From: Cupriavidus sp.
GTDB taxonomy: Bacteria > Pseudomonadota > Gammaproteobacteria > Burkholderiales > Burkholderiaceae
Assembly: GCA_031181345.1 (NCBI GenBank)
Contig: JAPSLC010000021.1
Coordinates: 1 to 64,000, forward strand
Reading direction: 5' to 3'
Length of the DNA stretch: 64,000 nucleotides
Shown: positions 49,571 through 58,857 of the stretch, piece by piece
Position numbering within the stretch: the first letter of the stretch is position 1
How the letters are laid out: each line of letters opens with the position of its first letter
Position numbers and translations under genes: made by a program
The notes under the pieces: model-generated
The model's input: only the letters and a program-made list of their open reading frames with translations
What the model was told of the DNA's origin: nothing
Database searches by the model: none

Positions 49571-50479
49571 ATGGAGCATGTGCTGGACCGCAAGCGGGCG
49601 CTGTGTCTGCTGCAGATCATCGAGACCGGCACGGTGCGCGGCGCCGCCGAAGTGCTGGAGCTCGATCCCTCGGTGGTGAGCCGGGCCGTGGCCAAGCTGG
49701 AGCAGGATCTCGGCGTGACCTTGCTGGAGCGCAGGGGGCGCGGCGTGGTGGCGACCGATGCCGGGCGGCTGCTGGCGCTGTTCGCGCGGCGCCAGCAGGA
49801 CCTGAGCGATACCTTCCTGGCGGAGGTCAACAATCTGAAGAACGCACAGCGGGGCCACGTGGAACTGGTGTTCGGTGAGGGCTTCGTCGACCTGGTGCTC
49901 GAGTCGGTGCTGCAGGGCTTCCTGCGCAAGCATCCCGACGTGACATACAGCATCCAGGTGGCCGGTACGGACGAGACGGTGCGCCATATTCTCGAAGACC
50001 TCGCGCATATCGGCTTCGCCTTCCAGCCGCCGAACGATGTCCGGCTGCGCTCGCACTATTCCCGGGTGTCGCCGATCCGCGCGCACGTCCGCAAGGACCA
50101 TCCGCTGGCGCGCCGGCGCCGTGCGCTGACGCTGGCCGACCTTGCACCGCACCAGGGCGCCGCGCTGGCCGAATCGTTCGGCGTGCGCAAGCACGTCCAG
50201 GCGGCCGAGCTCGAGGAGCACATCACGCTCAAGCCGATGCTGGTGACCAACTCGTTCAAGGTGCTGTGGGAATTCGCGGCAATGGGCCTGGGCTACATCC
50301 TGACGCCGCGCTCGGTGCCGCTCAAGGGGCCGCAGTTCAAGCAGCTGGTGTCGCTGCCGCTCGCCAGTCCGATCCTGAACAACAGCCGCATCCACGTGAT
50401 TACCCGCGCCGGCCGGCCGCTGTCCCCGGTCGCGGACAGCTTGCTGCGGCACGTGGTCAAGGCCTTCCCGCTGATCTGA
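49571..50479 (+). CDS. LysR-family transcriptional regulator (divergent from the M20 gene)
   Basis: A 302-residue regulator from ATG 49571, behind GGGGGAG; the frame is open to ATG 49502. Helix-turn-helix at ~12-35 (GTVRGAAEVLELDPSVVSRAVAKLE), effector domain after ~85. It probably senses the substrate or product of the M20 amidohydrolase. Confidence 0.9.
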   Translation: MEHVLDRKRALCLLQIIETGTVRGAAEVLELDPSVVSRAVAKLEQDLGVTLLERRGRGVVATDAGRLLALFARRQQDLSDTFLAEVNNLKNAQRGHVELVFGEGFVDLVLESVLQGFLRKHPDVTYSIQVAGTDETVRHILEDLAHIGFAFQPPNDVRLRSHYSRVSPIRAHVRKDHPLARRRRALTLADLAPHQGAALAESFGVRKHVQAAELEEHITLKPMLVTNSFKVLWEFAAMGLGYILTPRSVPLKGPQFKQLVSLPLASPILNNSRIHVITRAGRPLSPVADSLLRHVVKAFPLI

Positions 50480-50621
50480 GGCCCATGCCGGCGCGACGAA
50501 CGTTGCTTCCGATGCAATGATCTTTCCATTCTTAATCAACGCTTAATGCCGCGCTGGCATCATCGCGCGCCTGGCGACTCCCCGACTCCCGGACACCCGG
50601 CTTTCTCCAATGACAGGCGCC

Positions 50622-51287
50622 ATGAATCTGCTTCTGGTTGAAGACGACCCCATGCTGGCCGAAGCCATCTGCGATGGCGCGCGGCAGAACGGCTGGCACA
50701 TCGATCATGCCGATTGCGCCGCCGCGGCCCGCGCCGCGCTGGTCGACCATGCGTATTCGGCGGTGCTGCTGGATATCGGGCTGCCGGGCGAATCGGGCCT
50801 GACGGTCCTGCGCAACCTGCGCGCCGGCTACGACGTCACGCCCGTGCTGATGCTGACGGCGCGCGGACAATTGAGCGAGCGGATCGAAGGACTGGACGCC
50901 GGTGCCGACGACTATCTGGTCAAGCCGTTCCAGATCGACGAACTGTGGGCCCGCGTGCGCGCCGTGATCCGGCGCAGCCAGGGCAGGGTGGTGCCGGTTT
51001 TCAACTGGGGCGACATCGAGCTCGACCGCAGCCGCCGTCTCGTTACGCGGGCCGGGGAGCGGGTGCCGCTGAGCGCGCAGGAATACCGCACCCTGCTGGC
51101 CTTGCTGGAGCGGCCGGGCCGGGTCGTTACCCGCGAACACCTGGAGCGGGTGGTGTACGGCAATGCCGGCGCAATCGAGAGCAATACCATCGCCGTCTTC
51201 ATCCATCAGCTGCGCCGCAAGCTCGGCGAAGGGCTGATCACCACCGTTCACGGACATGGCTACCTGATTGGCGAGGCCGGCGCATGA
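50622..51287 (+). CDS. OmpR-family response regulator, QseB/PmrA-like
   Basis: A 221-residue regulator starting MNLLLVEDD (ATG 50622; an in-frame ATG at 50610 is possible). Receiver with phospho-Asp in VLLDIGLPG and LVKPF; winged helix C-terminal domain with LSAQEYRTLLALLE and HQLRRKLGEGLITTVHGHGY. Its stop overlaps the kinase start (ATGA). Confidence 0.94.
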   Translation: MNLLLVEDDPMLAEAICDGARQNGWHIDHADCAAAARAALVDHAYSAVLLDIGLPGESGLTVLRNLRAGYDVTPVLMLTARGQLSERIEGLDAGADDYLVKPFQIDELWARVRAVIRRSQGRVVPVFNWGDIELDRSRRLVTRAGERVPLSAQEYRTLLALLERPGRVVTREHLERVVYGNAGAIESNTIAVFIHQLRRKLGEGLITTVHGHGYLIGEAGA

Positions 51288-52873
51288 AGTCGCTGCAGGG
51301 CCGCCTGCTCGCGGTGATGGTCGGGGTCATCGTGCTGTGCTGGGTGGGGTCGCTCGCCGCCCTGATGGTGTATCTGCAGCATAGCCGCTCCAGTATCTGG
51401 GACGACAAGCTGCAGGCCTTCGCCGCCCGCATCGTGCGCGCCCTGCCGGCCAACAAGAAGGCATTCAATCTGGTCGGGCCGGGCCGCGAGGTGCGCGACG
51501 ACGATGGCTCGCCTGAATTTGACCTGGTGATCCAGATATGGTCGCAGCGCAGGCTGCTGACCGTGCAGAGCCCACGGCCGCGAGCACGGGCCACATCGCC
51601 TGCCGCCGCGCTCAAACCCGATTTTGCCGATGGATTCGCCACGCGCGTCATCGATGGCGCACGCTGGCGGGTGTATGCCGTCTCCGACAGCACGGGCACC
51701 ATGCAGGCGCAGGTCGGCATTCCGCATGCGATCATCGATGCCGAGGTACGTGATGCCACGATGCACGCGCTGCTAGCCAACAGCGTGCTGCTGGCGCTGG
51801 TCGGCGTGCTGTTGTGGCACACGATGCGCCGATCGCTCAAACCGGTCGCGGCGCTGGAGCGGCTGATGCGCGACCGCTCGACGTTCGACCTGACACCACT
51901 GCCGTCGACCTCGCTGCCGACCGAACTGCAACCGCTGGTGCAGTCGTTCAACCGCGTGCTGGCGCAGCTCGATCATGCCGTGGAGAGCGAGCGCCGCTTT
52001 ATCGGGGATGCGGCGCACGAACTGCGCACGCCGTTGTCCGCGCTGCAGGCGCAGGTGGAGATCGCGCTTCGTGCCGGCGGCGGCAAGGAAAAGGACACGG
52101 CGCTGGAAAAGGTGTTGGCCACCGCCAAACGCACCACACGGCTTTCCGAACAGTTGCTCGACCTCGCCCGCCTGAATGCCTGCGGCCAGACTCCGCACGA
52201 GCCGGCGGATCTCGAGGATCTGGTGCTGCATGTGGCCAGCGAGTTCGAGGTCCAGGCCGAACTTCAGGGCCGGCACCTGTCGGTGCAATCCGGCGGCGGC
52301 CGCATCGCCTGCAATATCGACGAGATCGGCATCCTGCTGCGCAACCTCGTCGACAACGCGCTGCGCTATACGACGCGCGGTGGGCGCATCCACATCGCCT
52401 GCGGCACCACGGACGACGGCACGACCGGCGCCGTCTACCTCGAGGTCGCCGACGACGGCCCCGGCGTGCCGGAGGACGAGCGCCAGGCGATTTTCCGGCG
52501 CTTCCACCGCGCCAGCGGCAATCGCGTACGCGGCAGCGGCATCGGACTGTCGCTGGTCGCCACCATTGCTCGATCGCACGGGGCGAGCATCGAGACCGGC
52601 CCCGGCCTGGACGGCCGGGGCTTGCGCGTACGGGTCGCCTTCAGGCGGGCGGAGCCGGCGTCGCCATCGGTGTCGCAGACGTTGTCCTCATCGCCCGGCG
52701 ATTCAGAACCGGTACAGGTAGCCAACCTGCACGGTCGTCATGTTGGAGCGGTCGACGATCGGGCTGTCCTTGATCCCCGAACCCAGCCGCGTGGCGCTGA
52801 CGTCCAGGAACAGGCCGTGATGGCGCGCCAGACGGTAATCGACCCGCAAGCCCGCAGTGAAGTTGACGGTTGA
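51284..52873 (+). CDS. QseC-like sensor histidine kinase with long 3' extension
   Basis: A 529-residue membrane kinase: segment at ~8-28, a ~130-residue periplasmic part, second segment ~165-180, HAMP-like region, H-box AHELRTPLSAL (~245), N-box NLVDNALRYTT and VADDGPGVPEDE ... GSGIGLSLVATIARSHG. The family would end near residue ~455, at VAFRRAEP. Here the frame runs ~75 residues further, reading 171 bases antisense through the 3' end of the MipA gene. The tail has no recognisable domain; a lost stop codon is the simple explanation. Confidence 0.92.
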   Translation: MKSLQGRLLAVMVGVIVLCWVGSLAALMVYLQHSRSSIWDDKLQAFAARIVRALPANKKAFNLVGPGREVRDDDGSPEFDLVIQIWSQRRLLTVQSPRPRARATSPAAALKPDFADGFATRVIDGARWRVYAVSDSTGTMQAQVGIPHAIIDAEVRDATMHALLANSVLLALVGVLLWHTMRRSLKPVAALERLMRDRSTFDLTPLPSTSLPTELQPLVQSFNRVLAQLDHAVESERRFIGDAAHELRTPLSALQAQVEIALRAGGGKEKDTALEKVLATAKRTTRLSEQLLDLARLNACGQTPHEPADLEDLVLHVASEFEVQAELQGRHLSVQSGGGRIACNIDEIGILLRNLVDNALRYTTRGGRIHIACGTTDDGTTGAVYLEVADDGPGVPEDERQAIFRRFHRASGNRVRGSGIGLSLVATIARSHGASIETGPGLDGRGLRVRVAFRRAEPASPSVSQTLSSSPGDSEPVQVANLHGRHVGAVDDRAVLDPRTQPRGADVQEQAVMARQTVIDPQARSEVDG

Positions 52874-53500
52874 ATCGCCCTGATATTGCGGCCGGCCGAT
52901 GCGGGCCTCCGACGCCCTGACACCGTAGTAGTAGTCCACGTTCTCGCCGCTGAGCCATTGCGCCGATACATGGGGCGTCAGTCGGAAATTGCCATATTGG
53001 AAGCCGCGGCTGATCTGCAGCGTGGCCCGGTTTCCATCGGCCGAACCGAGCCATTCGGCCGAGACATTGGCAATGTCGTTGTGCCAGATCGCCGCCCCGC
53101 CGAACCAGAGCCGGGCGTTGCGATCGGCCATGCCTTCCAATGCGCCGGAGTCTGAGGCCTCATAGCCGTCGCTCAGGCCGTAGCGTGTCCGCAGCCGGAA
53201 CGAGACCGGGCCCAGCGAAGGCAGCTTCAGGTCCGCAGTCAGACCGAACACGTGCAACCACCGGTTCTCGTACGACAGGACGGGGATCACGCTGTAGTCG
53301 GTGCCGATATCGCGATAGGGCTTGCGTCGCGCAGCGGCGCCGACACCGAGGCCCCACTGCGATTCGCCGGGCTGGAGCGCGGCATCGGCGCCTTGCGCCC
53401 ATGCCTGCGGCGCCCACAGGCTGGCCAGCACGGCGATGGCCGCCATGGCGGCTGGATAGCGGATCGGTGTCGCGCGAAGAAGAGGTCTGGTTCCGTTCAT
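52703..53500 (-). CDS. MipA/OmpV-family outer-membrane protein
   Basis: A 265-residue beta-barrel protein with signal peptide ending AWAQ. Mature region WGLGVGAAARRKPYRDIGTD, repeated Tyr/Gly strands and a terminal Phe (VQVGYLYRF). MipA/OmpV proteins can scaffold murein enzymes or act in osmotic or antibiotic response, and are often linked to two-component genes as here. It is convergent with the QseBC-like pair and overlaps the kinase 3' end. Confidence 0.92.
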   Translation of the reverse strand: MNGTRPLLRATPIRYPAAMAAIAVLASLWAPQAWAQGADAALQPGESQWGLGVGAAARRKPYRDIGTDYSVIPVLSYENRWLHVFGLTADLKLPSLGPVSFRLRTRYGLSDGYEASDSGALEGMADRNARLWFGGAAIWHNDIANVSAEWLGSADGNRATLQISRGFQYGNFRLTPHVSAQWLSGENVDYYYGVRASEARIGRPQYQGDSTVNFTAGLRVDYRLARHHGLFLDVSATRLGSGIKDSPIVDRSNMTTVQVGYLYRF

Positions 53501-53961
53501 TCTTGATGGATAAGGCTTGAGTGGATTGGGAGATCAGCAGGGTGGGCAATGGGCTGCGCCGGATTCGCGCGGGCCCGGGCAAGGGCGAGTTCCCGGCAAC
53601 GCAGGCAAAGACATGGGCCGTCGATGGCGGCGGCAGGCCCGAGATCCGGCGTCGCGGGCGCACCCGGGGCAGCACGGGGAGGAAGCATCGGAATTGGCAC
53701 GAGGAACCTTGCTGTCACGGGACGGCGATGGCCGCCGTCCACGGTGCGAATCGTGCCGAGGTGGGTTTAAGAAGTTATTAGGACCTGCCGCAGCTGCGCC
53801 CGACGCGCATGGGCCGGCCCCGAGGGCCTGAACCACGCCACGATGGCATGGCGCAAACGCATGACAACATTGTCATGGGGTCGTCATGCTCCTGTGGCGG
53901 GCCTGTCCCTAGACTGCCTTCACCGGTCGTTACCGGCCAACCCTTTCGGAGAACGCTGACA
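53501..53961. other. Intergenic region with a CusR-like box
   Basis: About 460 bases between the divergent MipA and DGA-repeat genes. Open frames at 53517-53831 and on the other strand look like composition artefacts. The recognisable element is the box at 53861-53876. A CTAGACT motif near 53909-53915 might be the -10 of the small gene. Confidence 0.6.
53861..53876. promoter_or_regulatory. CusR/CopR-like operator, ATGACAA-N2-TTGTCAT (copy 1)
   Basis: Exact match to the core of the CusR box known from E. coli (ATGACAA-NN-TTGTCAT), here with NN = CA. It lies 85 bases before the start of the small DGA-repeat gene. The second copy is in front of the CusR-like regulator gene. Confidence 0.85.
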
Positions 53962-54189
53962 ATGAAGACGCTCAAGCACGCCCTGCTCACCACCACCCTG
54001 GCTCTGGCCGCGCTGCCCGCCATCGCCAGCGCGAGTGCGAGCGACGCCGGCAGTATCGGCGGACGCAATGTCTATTCGGATGGTGCCCATCAGGCCCGCG
54101 TCGATCCCTTCACCGATGGAGCACGCGGGGGAACGCGCGATGTGTTCACCGACGGCGCCGCTACCGCGCCGTCGCCAGATGCGCGTTGA
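53962..54189 (+). CDS. Small exported DGA-repeat protein (three copies)
   Basis: A 75-residue protein; ATG 53962 follows CGGAGAA. Sec signal peptide at 1-24 (ending ASA). The mature part has YSDGAH, FTDGAR and FTDGAA with exact 12-residue spacing (GA at 41, 53, 65). It is a clear relative of the seven-copy protein at 31098 and, like it, lies beside signalling genes. A CusR-like box upstream suggests it is controlled by the neighbouring two-component system. Function unknown; no Cys or Met-rich metal motif, though Asp/His residues could bind cations (inference). Confidence 0.78.
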   Translation: MKTLKHALLTTTLALAALPAIASASASDAGSIGGRNVYSDGAHQARVDPFTDGARGGTRDVFTDGAATAPSPDAR

Positions 54190-54285
54190 CCTTGACGATC
54201 GGCGGATCCTGGATGCGCGTCGGGTACCAGGACGGAGCCGGCCTCGAATCGACGATGCGCGGGGCCGCCGCAATCTGTCGACGAC

Positions 54286-54301
54286 ATGACAAATTTGTCA
54301 T
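54286..54301. promoter_or_regulatory. CusR/CopR-like operator, ATGACAA-N2-TTGTCAT (copy 2)
   Basis: Perfect palindrome ATGACAAATTTGTCAT, extended to CATGACAAATTTGTCATG at 54285-54302. It lies 66 bases before the regulator start at 54368, consistent with autoregulation. Confidence 0.9.
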
Positions 54302-54367
54302 GATTGGCCGCGAACGCCGGGATTGCGGTACCGTTACCGTCTTGCCGGCGGTCCGGCGATGCGTTGA

Positions 54368-55048
54368 ATGTCGATGCGTGTACTGATTGTCGAAGATGAA
54401 CCCAAGGCAGGCGCCTACCTGCACAAGGGCCTGACCGAGTCCGGCTTTGTCGTGGACCTTGCCCGCGATGGCGTCGATGGACTGTCGCACGCCCGCGCGC
54501 AGCCCTACGACCTGATCGTGCTGGACGTGATGCTGCCAGGCATGGACGGCTGGCAGATGCTGCGCGAGCTGCGGCGCGACCAGGACACGCCGGTGCTGTT
54601 CCTGACGGCCCGCGACGATCTGGCCGACCGCCTCAAGGGGCTCGAGCTCGGCGCCGACGACTACATCATCAAGCCCTTCGCCTTTGCCGAGCTGGTCGCG
54701 CGGATCCGCACGATCCTGCGGCGCGGACCGGTACGCGAGAACGAGTGGATCGAAGTGGCGGACCTGCGCATCGACGCGGTGCGCCGGCGCGTCACGCGCT
54801 CGGGGCAGAAGATCGAGCTGACCTCCAAGGAGTTCGCGCTGCTGCATCTGCTGGCGCGCCGGCGCGGCGAGGTGCTGTCGCGCTCGCTGATCGCATCGCA
54901 GGTCTGGGACATGAACTTCGACAGCAACACGAACGTCGTCGACGTATCGATTCGGCGCCTGCGCGCCAAGGTGGACGACCCGTTTCCCGCCAAGCTGATC
55001 CACACGCGCCGCGGCATGGGCTACGTGCTGGACGATATCGCGCGGTAG
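54368..55048 (+). CDS. CusR/IrlR-like heavy-metal response regulator
   Basis: A 226-residue OmpR-family regulator: [15 protein letters not shown] (the EPKAG signature is typical of CusR/CopR/IrlR), phospho-Asp in [21 protein letters not shown]; winged-helix part with [14 protein letters not shown] and [25 protein letters not shown]. Two exact CusR-type boxes nearby fit it as the regulator of itself and the small gene at 53962. The metal is not proven; copper or silver is the precedent. Confidence 0.93.
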   Translation: MSMRVLIVEDEPKAGAYLHKGLTESGFVVDLARDGVDGLSHARAQPYDLIVLDVMLPGMDGWQMLRELRRDQDTPVLFLTARDDLADRLKGLELGADDYIIKPFAFAELVARIRTILRRGPVRENEWIEVADLRIDAVRRRVTRSGQKIELTSKEFALLHLLARRRGEVLSRSLIASQVWDMNFDSNTNVVDVSIRRLRAKVDDPFPAKLIHTRRGMGYVLDDIAR

Positions 55049-55052
55049 TCCC

Positions 55053-56483
55053 ATGCTCGCTCTCTCGAAGGCGTTGACCGCGCGCCTGCTTCCCCAATCG
55101 CTGACGGCACGCATGGCGCTGGCTTTCGGCGCGGTGGCCGCGGCCATCATGGCGGCGATGGGCACCTATCTCGCGTGTGCGCTGTCGACGCAGTTGCAGG
55201 AGCGCGACGAGGCCGAGCTCGTGGGCGAGGTGGTATTGGTCCGCCACCTGTTGTCCGAGGTCGACTCGGAAACGGCCGTGCGCGAGGGAATGCACCGGTT
55301 TGCCGATATCGCGCTCGGCCACGAGGGACTGATCCTGTTGGTGCGCAGCCGCGACGGTGAGCCGCTGGTGACACTGAATCCGCGCCACGAGGCGGTGCCG
55401 CCGCTGAAGGCGCTGCCCGCCCACGTGCATCCCGAACCGTCGATGCTGCAGACCTGGTACCCGCGCAATGGCGTGCCCTCGCGTGCGATCGCCGCGGTCG
55501 GCCGGCTCGGGGACACCGACGAGGCGGTGGAGATCGTCGTGCTGCGCGACGCCGGCTATCGCGCGGTGCTGATGCGCGACTACCAGTTCCATGTGTTCTG
55601 GGCGACTGTGTGCGCGAGCCTGGCCGCCGCGGCACTCGGCTACCTGCTCGCGCGGCGCGGGCTGCGCGGCCTGCGCAGGATGGCCGAGGAGGCGTCCGCC
55701 GTCACGACCAGCCGGCTGGCCACGCGGCTCGATGCGGGCACCGCGCCCAGTGAATTGCGGGACCTGGCCGACGCCTTCAACGGCATGCTGGCGCGCTTGC
55801 AGGACAGTTTCTCGCGGCTGTCGGAGTTCTCCGCCGACCTCGCGCACGATTTCCGCACGCCGCTGAGCAATCTGATCGGGCAGACCGAGGTCACGCTGGC
55901 CCAGGCGCGCAATGTCGCGGAATACGAGGCGCTGCTGGAATCGAACCTGGAAGAGTACGACCGCCTGTCGCGCATGATCGAGAACATGCTGTTTCTCGCC
56001 CGCGCCGATCACGCCCAGGTCGCGCTGGCGCCCCGTACGCTGGACGCGCGTGCCGAGGTGGAGGCCGTGGCCGAGTACTTCGAGGCGGTGGCGGCGGAGC
56101 GAGCGATCTCGCTGTCCCTTGAGGGGCACGCGCCGGTGCGTGCGGACCAGACCCTGCTGCGCCGCGCGCTGACCAATCTGCTGGATAACGCGCTGCGCCA
56201 TGCGCCGCAGGGCAGCCGGGTCTCTGTCATCGTCACGGCCGAGCGCGCAGCGACCCGCATTCGCGTCGCCAATGGCGGCGCGGGCATCCCGCCCGAGCGG
56301 CTGGCGCATGTCTTCGGACGCTTCTACCGCGGCGATCCGGCGCGCAGCAACTCGGCGCATTCGACCGGCCTGGGCCTGGCCATCGTCGATTCGATCATGC
56401 GGCTGCACGACGGCCGCGCCACCGCGTCGAGCCGGCAGGGGCTGACGGTGCTGGAGCTGGCGTTTCCGCTGCCGACGTCGTGA
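55053..56483 (+). CDS. CusS-like heavy-metal sensor histidine kinase
   Basis: A 476-residue membrane kinase four bases after its regulator. Membrane segments at ~22-45 and ~180-200 flank a periplasmic sensor domain. HAMP at ~200-250 (LRGLRRMAEEAS), H-box DLAHDFRTPLSNLIGQTEV (~263), N-box NLLDNALRHA, and GLGLAIVDSIMRLHDG. AHDFRTPL and RFYRGDPAR are typical of the CusS group. The periplasmic part contains several His (HPEPSMLQTW and earlier) that could bind metal. Confidence 0.93.
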   Translation: MLALSKALTARLLPQSLTARMALAFGAVAAAIMAAMGTYLACALSTQLQERDEAELVGEVVLVRHLLSEVDSETAVREGMHRFADIALGHEGLILLVRSRDGEPLVTLNPRHEAVPPLKALPAHVHPEPSMLQTWYPRNGVPSRAIAAVGRLGDTDEAVEIVVLRDAGYRAVLMRDYQFHVFWATVCASLAAAALGYLLARRGLRGLRRMAEEASAVTTSRLATRLDAGTAPSELRDLADAFNGMLARLQDSFSRLSEFSADLAHDFRTPLSNLIGQTEVTLAQARNVAEYEALLESNLEEYDRLSRMIENMLFLARADHAQVALAPRTLDARAEVEAVAEYFEAVAAERAISLSLEGHAPVRADQTLLRRALTNLLDNALRHAPQGSRVSVIVTAERAATRIRVANGGAGIPPERLAHVFGRFYRGDPARSNSAHSTGLGLAIVDSIMRLHDGRATASSRQGLTVLELAFPLPTS

Positions 56484-56521
56484 AGAAGCGGGCAGCGGTG
56501 TGTCGATGCGGTCCGCCCTGA

Positions 56522-57520
56522 TTACGTCGCGCTGATCCCCTTCGCCTTGACGATGGCGCTCCAGCGGTCGTAGTCCTTGTTCAGCCGCGCCTGCATCTGC
56601 TTGCCGTCCTGGAACGAAGCGATGGCGCCGGCGGTCCCCAGCTTCTGCTGCAACTCCTTGTCGTTGGACAGGATGTCGCGCGTTTCGCTGGCGATGCGGT
56701 CGACGATTGGCTGCGGCGTGTTCAGCGGCGCGATCAGGCCGCCCCACGAATCGAAGTCGAAGCCGCGGAAGCCCTGCTCGGAAACCGTCTTCACGCCCGG
56801 CAGCAGCACCTTGGCATTGGGCGAGCTCAGCGCGATCGCCTTCAGTTTGCCGGCGCGGATATGCGGCAACGCGGCCACGACATCGGCGAACATGGTGCCG
56901 ACCTGGCCGCCGAGCAGATCGGCGACGGCCGGCGCGCTGCCGCGGTAGGGCACGTGCATCATGTCGAAGCCGCCCAGGTCCTTGAGTTGTTCCATCGCCA
57001 GGTGGCCGAAGCTGCCGGTGCCCGAGCTGGTGTAGTTCAGCGGCGTCTTGCTGGCCTTGGCGAAGCGGATCAGGTCCGCCAGCGTCTCCACGCCCGGCAC
57101 CACGTTCGGGTTGATGACGATGGCCATCGGCAGCACGTAGACGGTGGCGACGGACTGGAAGTCCTTCTTCACGTCATAGACGTTGTTGTTGTACATCAGC
57201 GGGGCCAGCAGGGCGGGCATGCCGAACATCGACAGGTTGTAGCCGTCGGGCGCGCTCTTGATGAAGCTGGCGGTGCCGATCGAACCCGACGCGCCGGGCT
57301 TGTTTTCGATGATGACCTGCTGCCCCAGGCGTTCGGAGAGCTTCTGCGCCACGATGCGCGCGGCGGTGTCCGTCGGGCCGCCGGCGGGGAAGGCCACCAC
57401 CATCTTGATGATCTTGTCGGGCCAGCCGCTGCGTGCCAGCGCCGCGGGCATCATCGCGGCCATCGAGGCGGCGGCCCCGGCCTTCAGTATCTGGCGGCGG
57501 CTGAGGGTCAGCTTGGTCAT
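56522..57520 (-). CDS. Bug-family (TctC) receptor, Tat-type signal
   Basis: A 332-residue periplasmic receptor. N-terminal LSRRQILKAGAAAS is a Tat motif; KIIKMVVAFPAGGPTD and VIIENKPGASG are the family loops. Start after GGAGACAA. It is 65 bases downstream of a CaiB-type CoA-transferase gene and shares its direction, so it may import the carboxylic acid that the transferase activates (inference). Confidence 0.95.
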   Translation of the reverse strand: MTKLTLSRRQILKAGAAASMAAMMPAALARSGWPDKIIKMVVAFPAGGPTDTAARIVAQKLSERLGQQVIIENKPGASGSIGTASFIKSAPDGYNLSMFGMPALLAPLMYNNNVYDVKKDFQSVATVYVLPMAIVINPNVVPGVETLADLIRFAKASKTPLNYTSSGTGSFGHLAMEQLKDLGGFDMMHVPYRGSAPAVADLLGGQVGTMFADVVAALPHIRAGKLKAIALSSPNAKVLLPGVKTVSEQGFRGFDFDSWGGLIAPLNTPQPIVDRIASETRDILSNDKELQQKLGTAGAIASFQDGKQMQARLNKDYDRWSAIVKAKGISAT

Positions 57521-57540
57521 TGTCTTGTCTCCGTGTATTG

Positions 57541-57566
57541 AGAGTGTCTATCGAGAGCGTCTATCG
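57541..57566 (+). repeat. 13-bp direct repeat, two units
   Basis: AGAGTGTCTATCG then AGAGCGTCTATCG, one mismatch, between the CoA-transferase stop and the Bug start. Confidence 0.9.
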
Positions 57567-57585
57567 GGAATTCGATGGTCAGTGG

Positions 57586-58800
57586 TCAGATGACGCCGCG
57601 GGATCGCAGCTCCGCGATCTCGTCGTCGTCGAGCTGCAGCAGTTCCTTGAACACCTGCTGCGTGTGTTCGCCCATATGCGGGGGCGGCATGCGCACCGGC
57701 ATGCGCTGGCCGTCGATGGCATACGGCGGCGCCAGCACCGATTGGAGGCCGGCTTCGCTGTCCTCGTAGCGATGCAGCAGGCCGGCCTGCGCGGTGCGCT
57801 CCGACTGCAGCGCTTCGAACATGCCCAGCACCTCGCCGCACGGAATCTGCGCGGCGGTCAGGCGCTGCAGCAGCTCGGCGCGCGTGAATCGGCGCAGCGC
57901 CTCGCGCAACTGGGGCAACAGCGTTTCGCGATGCTGCGAGCGCGCGGTGTTGGTGGCGAAGCGCTCGTCGTCGGCCCACTCGGGCCGATCGATCACGTCG
58001 CGACAGAATCGCTGGAATTGCCCGTTGTTGCCGACGGTGATCACCAGCGGACCATCGGCGGCCTCGAACACGCCGTAGGGCACGATGGACGGATGCGCAT
58101 TGCCGAACTTGGCCGGATCCCCGCCCTGCAGCAGGGCCTCCATGCCGTAGTACGAGGTAATCATCAGGCCGCAGTCGTACAGGGCCATCTGCACATGGCG
58201 CCCGCGCCCGCTCGACTGGCGCGCATACAGGGCGGCGAGGATGGCCTGCGCCGAATACATGCCGGTAAACATGTCGACCGCGGCCACGCCGAATTTCAGC
58301 GGGCCCTGGCCGGCTTCGCCATTGGTGGCCATCACGCCGGCCTCGCCCTGCACGACCAGGTCATAACCCGGCCGTTCGGCCTCGGGCGTGAAGCGCGCAT
58401 AGCCGGAGATCGAGCAGTACACCAGGCGCGGATTGCTCTGCGCCAGTTGCTCGTAGCCCAGGCCCAGCTTCTCGGCGCCGCCGACCTTGAAGTTCTGGAT
58501 CACCACATCGCTGCGCGCCGCCAGCTCGCGCGCCAGCTTCAAACCCGCCTCGCTCTGCAGGTCCAGCGTGATCGAGCGCTTGTTGCGGTTGGCGCTGTTG
58601 AAGTACGAGGTGTTGCGCTTGCCGATCCGCAGGCCCCAGTCGCGGGTGTCGTCGCCGCGAGCGGGGTGTTCGACCTTGATGACGTCGGCGCCGAGGTCGG
58701 CCAGCGCCATCGCGCACATCGGCCCGGCCAGCACGCGCGACAGGTCCAGTACCCGCACGCCGGCCAGCGGCAGCGCTGCGCCCTTGTTTTCCTGATGCAT
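57586..58800 (-). CDS. CaiB/BaiF-family (class III) CoA-transferase
   Basis: A 404-residue family III CoA-transferase: VLDLSRVLAGPMCAM, DLGADVIKVEHP with GDDTRDW (CoA binding and the conserved Asp), then RNKRSITLDL and SISGYARFTPEAERPGYD. It moves CoA between carboxylic acids. Encoded with a Bug receptor and facing a LysR gene; substrate unknown. Confidence 0.95.
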   Translation of the reverse strand: MHQENKGAALPLAGVRVLDLSRVLAGPMCAMALADLGADVIKVEHPARGDDTRDWGLRIGKRNTSYFNSANRNKRSITLDLQSEAGLKLARELAARSDVVIQNFKVGGAEKLGLGYEQLAQSNPRLVYCSISGYARFTPEAERPGYDLVVQGEAGVMATNGEAGQGPLKFGVAAVDMFTGMYSAQAILAALYARQSSGRGRHVQMALYDCGLMITSYYGMEALLQGGDPAKFGNAHPSIVPYGVFEAADGPLVITVGNNGQFQRFCRDVIDRPEWADDERFATNTARSQHRETLLPQLREALRRFTRAELLQRLTAAQIPCGEVLGMFEALQSERTAQAGLLHRYEDSEAGLQSVLAPPYAIDGQRMPVRMPPPHMGEHTQQVFKELLQLDDDEIAELRSRGVI

Positions 58801-58857
58801 TGAGCAGCGTCCCCGCCTGGGGACGTCCGGTTGATTTTGGTCAGCGCAGATTGTCTA

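Noticed and set aside
50610..50640. ATGACAGGCGCCAT near the QseB-like start considered as a third CusR-type box
   Set aside because: Only the left half resembles the box; the right half TTGTCAT is absent.
53517..53831. Possible small gene of 104 codons between MipA and the DGA-repeat gene
   Set aside because: Gly/Arg-rich frame open on several frames and both strands; no ribosome site or signal peptide.
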